Assembly (NCBI GenBank): GCA_031282905.1
Contig: JAITCV010000204.1
Coordinates: 1-5,035, forward strand
DNA length: 5,035 nt
Direction: 5' to 3'
Source of the DNA: Azoarcus sp.
GTDB lineage: Bacteria > Pseudomonadota > Gammaproteobacteria > Burkholderiales > Rhodocyclaceae
The position numbers were made by a program, and so were the translations under genes. Position 1 is the first letter of the stretch. The number at the start of each line of letters is the position of its first letter. Below the pieces are notes generated by a model. That model searched no databases. It was not told the DNA's origin and was given only the letters and a program-made list of their open reading frames with translations. This document shows positions 1 to 5,035 of this stretch, in pieces.

Positions 1-506
1 TCGAACTGGGTGGCGAGATTTTCCGCCGGGCATTCCAGCAGGCGCAGATCGCCATTGGCGAGATTGAGCCAAGCCAGCCCCAGCACGCCGCGATGCACGT
101 TGGCCGCGAGCAGCAGGGCATCGCGCCGCTCATCGAGCAGCGCCGCGTCGGTCAGCGTGCCCGGCGTGACGATGCGGCTCACCACCCGCTCCATCGGCCC
201 CTTGGTCGCGCCCGGCTCACCGACCTGTTCGGCAATCACCGCGGCCTCGCCCAATTTGACCAGCCGGGTCAGATATTGCTCGATCGCGTGAAACGGCACG
301 CCAGCCATCTTGATCGGCTGCCCGGCGGATTGTCCGCGGGTCGTCAGGGTGATATCGAGCAGACGCGCGGCCTTTTCAGCGTCGGCGAAGAACAACTCAT
401 AGAAATCGCCCATGCGATAGAACAACAACGTATCCGGATATTGTTCCTTGATGCGCAGGTATTGCTGCATCATCGGCGTGTGGGAGGCATCGGCAATCTT
501 ATTCAT
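1..506 (-). CDS. mutS: DNA mismatch repair protein MutS, N-terminal part (runs off left edge)
   Basis: MutS recognises base mismatches and small loops in newly replicated DNA and recruits MutL to start repair. The 168 complete codons here cover the mismatch-binding domain (about residues 8-115) and the beginning of the connector domain; the clamp, lever and ATPase domains lie outside the window. The diagnostic motif GDFYELF is at residues 33-39, giving the mismatch-stacking Phe35 and contacting Glu37 (Phe36 and Glu38 in E. coli). MAGVPFHA (67-74), EQVGEP (93-98) and the stretch ending RIVTPGT (111-117) are also typical. The ATG at 504-506 fits the usual short N-terminus before HTPMMQQYL. Its ribosome binding site is weak (a GGA about 6 bases upstream), and an out-of-frame 21-codon ORF overlaps it. 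The gene is divergent from xseA. The reading frame is intact throughout the visible part, so the family assignment is very secure. Confidence 0.97.
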   Translation of the reverse strand, partial: MNKIADASHTPMMQQYLRIKEQYPDTLLFYRMGDFYELFFADAEKAARLLDITLTTRGQSAGQPIKMAGVPFHAIEQYLTRLVKLGEAAVIAEQVGEPGATKGPMERVVSRIVTPGTLTDAALLDERRDALLLAANVHRGVLGLAWLNLANGDLRLLECPAENLATQF

Positions 507-697
507 CGAGGTTCCAACGGGCGGTCGAACGGTTCCTGGGCAATTCCTGCGTCGTGACGGACATTATTGTTTCTTTCGGTATCAGTTGGATAGGATAAGA
601 GTACAGCAAAACCCGCCTCACTGTTTCCTTGCGCCTTTCGTGCTGTCTTCGCCGTCATGCGAGGAGCAAGGCCCAATCCAACCCGTTCCTCCCTGTC

Positions 698-706
698 TGG
701 TATGAT
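698..706 (+). promoter_or_regulatory. Possible extended -10 promoter element
   Basis: The bases TGGTATGAT form an extended -10 (TG, one base, then TATGAT, which matches TATAAT at five of six positions). The expected -35 position about 17 bases upstream has no good TTGACA match, which extended -10 promoters can tolerate. Transcription would start near 713 and run rightward through the 727-915 frame towards xseA, giving xseA a leader of about 260 bases. This is a sequence match only, and AT-richer intergenic DNA yields such matches by chance. Confidence 0.3.
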
Positions 707-929
707 TTCGATATTTTTACCCGTCCATGAGTCTCGCCATGCTCGAAGAAACGACCCATCGGCACATTTGCCGCGCTGAGAAAAAATACGCCGATAAATA
801 CGATACGCAGCAAGCCATTCGTCTGCCGATCGGAGTGGAATTCAGCAAGAAGGCGCGCAAGGTGGTGGGATTTGAGTTGCAGAAAACAGGAAGCGGATAT
901 CAGGAAACGGATTGAACAAACGCCGGTCA

Positions 930-947
930 TTCGACTCATTTTCGACT
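930..947 (+). repeat. Tandem TTCGACT 7-mers with 11-bp period upstream of xseA
   Basis: TTCGACT occurs at 930-936 and again at 941-947, so the copies are offset by 11 bases, about one helical turn. They end 25 bases before the xseA start codon, where a repressor or activator could sit. The repeat is seen directly; a regulatory role is inference, and two copies of a 7-mer can arise by chance. Confidence 0.4.
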
Positions 948-966
948 ATCCCTGTCTTCTGTACCC

Positions 967-980
967 TGATTCATGAATCA
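967..980. repeat. Perfect 14-bp palindrome centred on the xseA start codon
   Basis: TGATTCATGAATCA is identical to its reverse complement and contains the xseA ATG (973-975). It could be a dimeric regulator site, but it has no loop and so would not make a stable RNA hairpin. The site leaves xseA with no recognisable Shine-Dalgarno sequence. Confidence 0.5.
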
Positions 981-2325
981 AGAATTTTCCAACCCCTTCG
1001 CCGCCCAAGTCATCGGCGTGAGCATGCTCAACAGCCTCGTCCGCGACACGCTGGAGGCGGCCTTGCCGCTGCTCTGGGTCGGGGGCGAGGTGTCCAACCT
1101 GACCCGGGCGCCTTCCGGTCATCTTTATTTCACCCTCAAGGATGCCCAGGCTCAGGTGCGCTGCGCGTTGTGGCGCAACCGCGCCCAGCTTCTCGCTTTC
1201 CGGCCCGAAAACGGTATGCGCGTCGAGGCGCGCGTGCTGGTTACGCTCTATGAGACGCGCGGCGATTACCAGCTCAACGTCGAATCCTTGCGCCCGGCGG
1301 GTATCGGCGATCTGTTCGAGGCATATCGGCGGTTGAAGGACAGGCTCGCTGCCGAAGGTCTGTTTGACCCCGCGCGCCGTCGCCCCATTCCTCGCTTTCC
1401 GCGTGGCGTCGGCATCGTCACCTCGCCCGCCGCCGCCGCGCTGCATGATGTGCTCGCCACCTTGTACCGCCGCGCCCCCGGTCTGCCCGTGGTGCTCTAC
1501 CCTGCCGCCGTCCAGGGAGGCGACGCCCCCCGTCAACTGGCCCAGGCCCTTGCCCACGCCGGACGGCGTGCCGCGGAAGATGGCATCGACCTCATCCTGC
1601 TCGTGCGCGGCGGCGGTAGTCTCGAAGATTTGTGGGCGTTCAACGACGAAGCCCTGGCGCGCGCCATCGCCGCCAGCCCTCTGCCGGTGATCAGCGGCGT
1701 CGGTCACGAGACCGATTTCACCATCGCCGATTTCGCCGCTGACCTGCGTGCGGCCACGCCAACCGGCGCGGCCGAGCTGGCAAGCGCTGGTTATCACGCG
1801 GCGGGCAGCACATTGGCCGCCACCACCCATCGGCTGCAACAGGCATGCGAGCGCCAGTTGCAGTCACTGGCGCAACGCCTCGATCGCGCCGCCTCCGCCC
1901 TTGTTCATCCTCGTGATCGCCTGCAACGGGCGCGGGAAAATGCGGCGCGGCTGGCATTGCGTCTCCAGCGCGCGCTGGAGAGCCACCTGAACGAAACCCG
2001 CCATCGCCTTGCCCGACTTGGCTTGCGCCTTCACGTCCGGCGCCCCACGCTCATTCCCCAGGTTGCGCGGCTCGACGCCTTGGCACAACGATTGCGCCAA
2101 GGTGCCCGCGCTCAGCTCGACCATCGCCACCAAACCGTCGACGCTCTTGCCGCCAGCCTGCAACATCTGGGCCCGCAGGCCGTGCTCGCGCGCGGCTACA
2201 GCATTACCCGCGACGCCGCGGGCAATATCCTGCGCAGCGCCACCGATGCGCGCGCGGGCGAAAAAATCGAAGTCCAGTTTGCCCATGGGCGTGTGGACGC
2301 AAGGATCGACACCGTTCGAGAATAA
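973..2325 (+). CDS. xseA: Exodeoxyribonuclease VII large subunit
   Basis: XseA is the catalytic large subunit of exonuclease VII, which with several copies of the small subunit XseB degrades single-stranded DNA from both ends and works in mismatch repair and DNA damage tolerance. At 450 residues it has normal length. The N-terminal OB-fold spans about residues 14-107, with WVGGEVSNL (35-43) and SGHLYFTLKD (48-57). The nuclease domain starts near 130 and contains GVGIVTSP (145-152), VRGGGSLEDLWAFND (211-225) and SGVGHETDFTIADFAADLRA (241-260), the most conserved signatures of the family. A long helical, Gln/Arg/Ala-rich coiled-coil region covers roughly 280-390, and the C-terminal LARGYSI (405-411) is present. 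The ATG at 973 is preferred over the internal ATG at 1024 because the conserved VSMLN-type strand lies between them; no clear ribosome binding site precedes it. xseB is not in the window. There is no obvious terminator before sodB, so read-through is possible. Confidence 0.97.
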   Translation: MNQEFSNPFAAQVIGVSMLNSLVRDTLEAALPLLWVGGEVSNLTRAPSGHLYFTLKDAQAQVRCALWRNRAQLLAFRPENGMRVEARVLVTLYETRGDYQLNVESLRPAGIGDLFEAYRRLKDRLAAEGLFDPARRRPIPRFPRGVGIVTSPAAAALHDVLATLYRRAPGLPVVLYPAAVQGGDAPRQLAQALAHAGRRAAEDGIDLILLVRGGGSLEDLWAFNDEALARAIAASPLPVISGVGHETDFTIADFAADLRAATPTGAAELASAGYHAAGSTLAATTHRLQQACERQLQSLAQRLDRAASALVHPRDRLQRARENAARLALRLQRALESHLNETRHRLARLGLRLHVRRPTLIPQVARLDALAQRLRQGARAQLDHRHQTVDALAASLQHLGPQAVLARGYSITRDAAGNILRSATDARAGEKIEVQFAHGRVDARIDTVRE

Positions 2326-2421
2326 GCAATTTCGTTAAATATGGTTTCCTCCGCCGCTGGATGTCCGTAAGATGGCGGGCCGTGGCAGCGACCACGATCA
2401 GAAAATTTTCCCTATCCCAAC

Positions 2422-2427
2422 AGGAGA
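2422..2427 (+). promoter_or_regulatory. Strong ribosome binding site deciding the sodB start
   Basis: AGGAGA lies 7 bases before the ATG at 2435. It fixes that ATG as the start and excludes the in-frame ATG at 2372, whose 21-codon extension has no counterpart in the family. It is the only strong Shine-Dalgarno sequence among the five genes here, consistent with high expression of a superoxide dismutase. The 109-base gap before sodB also holds an AT-rich stretch (2330-2345) and a loose hexamer pair TTTCCT (2345-2350) and TAAGAT (2368-2373) spaced 17 bases apart, too poor a match to call as a promoter. Confidence 0.85.
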
Positions 2428-2434
2428 CCACACG

Positions 2435-3019
2435 ATGGCTCATACCCTTCCCCCCCTGCCTTATGCCAACGACGCGCTCGCGCCGCACATCTCGGCCGAG
2501 ACAATCGAGTTCCATTACGGCAAACACCACCAGAGTTACGTCACCAACCTCAACAACCTGGTCAAGGGCACCGAATACGAATCGCTCGCGCTCGAAGCCA
2601 TCATCAAGAAAGCGCCCGCGGGTGGCGTATTCAACAACGCCGCGCAAATCTGGAACCACACTTTCTTCTGGAACAGCCTGAAGCCCGACGGCGGCGGCGT
2701 TCCGAGCGGAGCACTGGCAAGCGCCATCGCTGCGAAATGGGGTTCGATCGACGAATTCAAGAAAGCATTCCAGGCATCCGCCGTGGGCAATTTCGGCTCC
2801 GGATGGACCTGGCTGGTAAAGAAAGCCGATGGCGGCCTGGATATCGTCAACACCACGGGCGCCGCCACTCCGCTCACCACCGGCGACACGCCGCTGCTGA
2901 CCATCGATGTGTGGGAACATGCCTATTACATCGACTATCGCAACCGCCGTCCTGATTTCGTCGCCACCTATCTCGACAAATTGGTGAATTGGGATTTCGC
3001 CGCCAATAACTTCTCCTGA
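2435..3019 (+). CDS. sodB: Superoxide dismutase, iron type
   Basis: The product converts superoxide to oxygen and hydrogen peroxide, presumably as a cytoplasmic dimer, since no signal peptide is visible. Its 194 residues match the usual length of FeSOD. The N-terminal helical hairpin domain includes LPPLPYANDALAPHIS (5-20), and the C-terminal alpha/beta domain includes GSGWTWLV (121-128). The four metal ligands are visible: His27 in EFHYGKHH, His75 in QIWNHTFFW, and Asp158 and His162 in DVWEHAYYIDYRN. Gln71 in NNAAQIWNH is the second-sphere glutamine position typical of iron enzymes, so iron use is favoured over manganese, although cambialistic behaviour cannot be excluded. The gene follows xseA by 109 bases and ends 15 bases before an intrinsic terminator, so transcription mostly stops after it. 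E. coli SodB as I recall it is very similar across the whole length. Confidence 0.97.
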   Translation: MAHTLPPLPYANDALAPHISAETIEFHYGKHHQSYVTNLNNLVKGTEYESLALEAIIKKAPAGGVFNNAAQIWNHTFFWNSLKPDGGGVPSGALASAIAAKWGSIDEFKKAFQASAVGNFGSGWTWLVKKADGGLDIVNTTGAATPLTTGDTPLLTIDVWEHAYYIDYRNRRPDFVATYLDKLVNWDFAANNFS

Positions 3020-3033
3020 AGTCCCCCCTTCCG

Positions 3034-3062
3034 AACGGGCGCCCACAGGCGCCCGTTTTTTT
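3034..3062 (+). terminator. Rho-independent terminator after sodB
   Basis: A 10-bp perfect stem, AACGGGCGCC (3034-3043) with GGCGCCCGTT (3048-3057), encloses a CACA tetraloop and is followed by seven consecutive T residues (3056-3062). This is a strong one-directional terminator for plus-strand transcription from sodB; the left flank lacks the A-run needed for the opposite direction. It ends only 12 bases before the tal start codon. Confidence 0.93.
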
Positions 3063-3074
3063 CATGAGTTTCAC

Positions 3075-4148
3075 ATGAACCCACCGCTCCAGGTACGCGC
3101 GCACGGCCAACAGATTTGGCTCGACAACCTCTCCCGCAGCCTGCTCAATGACGGACAGCTTGCCCGCTTCATTGCCGAAGACGGCGTCGCGGGCGTCACC
3201 ACCAATCCAGCGATCTTCTACCAGGCGATCACGGGCGGGCGTCATTACGAGGACGACCTCGCCCGGCTCAAACAGCAAGCGCTCGACGCGGAGACGCGCT
3301 ATGAGCAACTGGTGATTCCCGACGTGCGGCGCGCCTGCGACCTGTTGCGCCCGCTGTTCGATGCCACCCAAGGCACGAGCGGTCATGTCAGCCTCGAAGT
3401 TTCGCCCGCGCTCGCCCACGATGCCGATGGCACCGTAGCGGCAGGGCGGCGGTTGAAAGCAGCGGTGGGACGCGACAACCTGTTGATCAAGGTGCCCGCC
3501 ACCGCTGCCGGACTGCGGGCGGTCGAACACCTGATCGGCGAAGGCATCAGCGTCAACATCACCCTGATGTTCTCGCTCGCCCACGTCGACGCCGCCGCCA
3601 GCGCCTATGAACGTGGCATTGACCGGCTGCTGGCATCGACCGCCAATGCCAGCAAGGTGATGTCGGTCGCAAGTCTGTTCCTTTCCCGCATGGACACCCT
3701 GGTCGACCGGCAACTCGAACAAATCGGCGGCGAGGCCCTCGCGCACCGGGGGCAAACGGCGGTCGCCATGGCGAAACTCGCTTATCAGCGTTATCGCGAA
3801 CGTTTCGGCGCCGTCTTCGCCGCTCGGCGCGCCGCTGGCGCACGGCCCCTGTTCATGTTGTGGGCCAGCACCGGCACCAAGAATCCGGCATACAGCGACC
3901 TGCTCTACGTCGAACCGTTGATCGGCCCGGAAACCATCAACACCCTGCCCGAGGCCACCTTGGCCGCGCTGCGCGACCATGGCCGGATTGCGCCCACGCT
4001 GGAACGCGACACCGATGCCGCCCACGCCACCCATGCGGCGCTCGACGCCATGGGCATCGATCTCGACGCGCTTGGCGCAGCGCTGCAAACCGACGGCCTG
4101 GCCCAGTTCGACCAAGCGTTCGCCAAACTGCTCGCGCTGACCGCCTGA
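3075..4148 (+). CDS. tal: Transaldolase, long (actinobacterial-type) form
   Basis: Transaldolase transfers a dihydroxyacetone unit between sedoheptulose 7-phosphate and glyceraldehyde 3-phosphate in the cytoplasmic non-oxidative pentose phosphate pathway. The 357-residue length and motif wording fit the long subfamily first defined in mycobacteria better than the roughly 317-residue TalB type. Visible signatures are IWLDNLSR (14-21, with catalytic-type Asp17), GVTTNPAIF (40-48), HVSLEVSPALAHD (104-116, Glu108), LLIKVPAT (136-143) with the Schiff-base Lys139, SVNITLMFS (159-167), SVASLFLSRMDT (197-208) and WASTGTKNPAYSDLLYVE (263-280). These span the whole (beta/alpha)8 barrel, so the gene looks intact. 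The ATG at 3075 has only a GAG 6 bases upstream as a ribosome binding site, and a four-codon ORF (ATG 3064) ends in a TGA overlapping the start. The sodB terminator occupies the 55-base gap, so its own promoter is not evident. Confidence 0.95.
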   Translation: MNPPLQVRAHGQQIWLDNLSRSLLNDGQLARFIAEDGVAGVTTNPAIFYQAITGGRHYEDDLARLKQQALDAETRYEQLVIPDVRRACDLLRPLFDATQGTSGHVSLEVSPALAHDADGTVAAGRRLKAAVGRDNLLIKVPATAAGLRAVEHLIGEGISVNITLMFSLAHVDAAASAYERGIDRLLASTANASKVMSVASLFLSRMDTLVDRQLEQIGGEALAHRGQTAVAMAKLAYQRYRERFGAVFAARRAAGARPLFMLWASTGTKNPAYSDLLYVEPLIGPETINTLPEATLAALRDHGRIAPTLERDTDAAHATHAALDAMGIDLDALGAALQTDGLAQFDQAFAKLLALTA

Positions 4149-4195
4149 CTCATGCCAGGCTATTCGCGACACGAAAACGAATCACGGGACATGAA

Positions 4196-4270
4196 ATGAA
4201 CGCAACCCGCCCCTCGGCAATGCTGTTACATTTCCGTCCTCTTTCCATTGCCGGATTTACCTTCCAATAA
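4196..4270 (+). CDS. Possible 24-residue upstream ORF coupled to hslO
   Basis: An ATG at 4196, preceded by GGGA at 4186-4189 (6-base spacing), opens a 24-codon frame rich in hydrophobic residues whose TAA stop (4268-4270) shares its last base with the hslO ATG, making TAATG. That arrangement commonly couples translation of two frames, and hslO lacks a good Shine-Dalgarno sequence of its own. The peptide matches nothing I recognise. It may be only a leader that delivers ribosomes to hslO, or chance, since short open frames are common in GC-rich DNA. Confidence 0.25.
   Translation: MNATRPSAMLLHFRPLSIAGFTFQ
4215..4253 (+). promoter_or_regulatory. Possible leader hairpin upstream of hslO
   Basis: CGGCAATG (4215-4222) and CATTGCCG (4246-4253) are perfect 8-bp complements, extendable by one T-G pair, enclosing a 23-base loop. 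The structure ends 16 bases before the hslO ATG and lies inside the possible upstream ORF. No T-run follows, so it is not an intrinsic terminator for tal. A role in controlling hslO translation is speculative. Confidence 0.3.
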
Positions 4271-5035
4271 TGTCTTCCAAGCCTCCCTGCGCCTTTTCCT
4301 CCAGCTACGCGCAACGTTTCCTGTTCGAAGATCTCGATATCAGCGGTACCGTGGTACGCCTCACCGATGTCTGGCAAGCGTTGCAAAATGGCCGGGATTA
4401 CCCCGCGCCCGCCGCTCATCTGTTCGGCGAATGCATGGCGACGGCGACGGCGATCAGCGCCGGGCTCGAACAGCCCGGACGGCTGACTTTCAATCTCAAG
4501 GGCAATGGGCTGATCGAAATGTTGACGGTCGAGTGCACCCCCGAACTCAACCTGCGCGGCTACGTCTACACCAACGTGCCGATTCGCACTACCGTCCTCC
4601 ACGACCTGGTCGGCGATGCCAGATTCAGCCTGGAGATAGACGGAACGGGACATTACACAACTATCATACCGCTCGATGGCGACAATATTGCCCAGGTATT
4701 CAGCAACTACCTGACGAAATCCGAACAGCAAGCCACCGGATTATGGCTGGCCTGCTCCCAAACCGCCGCCGCCGCGCTCCTTTTGCAAAAACTGCCGGGC
4801 GCCGACGCCCGCGACCCCGACGGCTGGCGCAGGATACGGCACCTGACGCATACCGTACGCGCGAACGAACTGCTCAATCTCGATTCCGAAACGCTGCTCC
4901 GCCGCCTGTTCAGCGAAGAAGACATCCGTCTTTACATCCCGCGCGCCGTCATTCACGACTGGCCCGCCGACCCGGAAAAAATCGCAGCCATCCTGCGGGC
5001 GATGGGCGAGAAAGATGTGCGCGCGGTACTCGCAA
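4270..5035 (+). CDS. hslO: Hsp33 family redox-regulated chaperone (runs off right edge)
   Basis: Hsp33 is a cytoplasmic holdase that stays inactive while four conserved cysteines bind zinc, then unfolds and binds client proteins when oxidised. The visible 255 residues cover the substrate-binding core and the start of the C-terminal switch domain. Family features are RFLFEDLDISGTVVRL (16-31), HLFGECMATAT (50-60), LTFNLKGNGLIEML (72-85), NYLTKSEQQATGLWLA (146-161) and LLLQKLPG (170-177). The segment 213-255 aligns without gaps to E. coli Hsp33 as I recall it, but the first zinc pair C-x-C is replaced by Trp231-Pro232-Ala233. The remaining cysteines (7, 55, 89, 162) are not at switch positions. 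The ATG at 4270 is supported by the usual distance to the RFLFE motif; no clear ribosome binding site precedes it. The family assignment is secure, but redox-dependent behaviour is doubtful. Confidence 0.92.
   Translation, partial: MSSKPPCAFSSSYAQRFLFEDLDISGTVVRLTDVWQALQNGRDYPAPAAHLFGECMATATAISAGLEQPGRLTFNLKGNGLIEMLTVECTPELNLRGYVYTNVPIRTTVLHDLVGDARFSLEIDGTGHYTTIIPLDGDNIAQVFSNYLTKSEQQATGLWLACSQTAAAALLLQKLPGADARDPDGWRRIRHLTHTVRANELLNLDSETLLRRLFSEEDIRLYIPRAVIHDWPADPEKIAAILRAMGEKDVRAVLA

Larger units (their letters stand above)
507..972. other. Divergent intergenic region between mutS and xseA
   Basis: These 466 bases separate the divergent mutS and xseA starts and are visibly richer in A and T than the flanking genes. 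They must hold the promoters for both genes, but no hexamer pair is convincing for mutS. The plus strand has an open frame from ATG 727 to TGA 915 (62 codons) whose product is basic and charged, with no recognised domain and no Shine-Dalgarno sequence before its ATG. An overlapping 94-codon minus-strand frame (939 to 655) includes a hydrophobic run but also lacks supporting signals. I do not call either as a gene. No tRNA, known ncRNA fold or T-tract terminator was seen. Separate entries describe the possible promoter, tandem repeat and palindrome. Confidence 0.6.

Noticed and set aside
655..939. 94-codon minus-strand frame in the mutS-xseA spacer with a hydrophobic stretch
   Set aside because: It has no recognisable domain, no visible ribosome binding site, and overlaps another equally unsupported frame and the best promoter match on the opposite strand.
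946..1839. Long 297-codon minus-strand frame opposite xseA
   Set aside because: It is the antisense shadow of the clearly coding xseA sequence; the composition is low in family-like features, and GC-rich genes routinely produce such frames.
2381..2396. CGTGG/CCACG inverted repeat after xseA as a terminator
   Set aside because: The stem is only 5 bp and no T-run follows it directly, so it does not qualify as an intrinsic terminator.
2372..2434. N-terminal extension of SodB from the upstream ATG
   Set aside because: The AGGAGA at 2422 and the family N-terminus (MAHTLPPLPYA) place the start at 2435; the extension lacks its own ribosome binding site.
2874..4172. 432-codon minus-strand frame opposite sodB and tal
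   Set aside because: It lies opposite two intact, well-recognised genes and crosses the terminator between them; nothing in its translation resembles a known family.
4224..4232. TGTTACATT as an extended -10 promoter for hslO
   Set aside because: The -10 matches only four of six positions and there is no -35 at proper spacing; no heat-shock sigma factor promoter pattern was found either.

Overview
The window is a GC-rich, gene-dense chromosomal segment with five recognisable genes. Three are complete: xseA, sodB and tal. Two run off the edges: the 5' part of mutS on the minus strand at the left, and most of hslO (Hsp33) on the plus strand at the right. I see no rRNA, tRNA, insertion sequence, integrase, phage gene or CRISPR array. 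The protein sequences, the GC-rich third codon positions and the xseA-sodB neighbourhood suggest a betaproteobacterium. That is an inference from resemblance, not a database result, and I cannot name a genus.

Layout. Bases 1-506 (minus) hold the start of mutS (mismatch-recognition domain and part of the connector domain). Bases 507-972 are a divergent spacer between mutS and xseA, less GC-rich than the genes. It contains a possible extended -10 promoter, a tandem 7-mer repeat, a doubtful 62-codon ORF and a 14-bp palindrome centred on the xseA start codon. xseA (973-2325) encodes the large subunit of exonuclease VII. sodB (2435-3019) encodes an iron-type superoxide dismutase; it has the only strong Shine-Dalgarno sequence in the window and is followed by a textbook intrinsic terminator (3034-3062). 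tal (3075-4148) encodes a long-form transaldolase and starts only 12 bases after that terminator's T-tract. hslO (4270 to the edge) encodes the redox-regulated holdase Hsp33. It starts at a TAATG overlap with a possible 24-codon upstream ORF whose region can also fold into a hairpin.

Theme. MutS and ExoVII act in mismatch repair (ExoVII is one of the single-strand exonucleases that can serve the excision step). SodB and Hsp33 are oxidative-stress functions. Transaldolase belongs to the non-oxidative pentose phosphate pathway, which is linked to sugar-phosphate supply and indirectly to redox balance. The genes are ordinary housekeeping genes and I do not see a new multi-gene system.

The most notable observation is in hslO. 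The region that normally carries the first pair of zinc-binding, redox-sensing cysteines (C-x-C) aligns without gaps to the E. coli protein as I recall it, but reads W-P-A here. This Hsp33 has therefore lost at least half of its canonical redox switch. The second pair (C-x-x-C) would lie beyond the right edge and cannot be judged.
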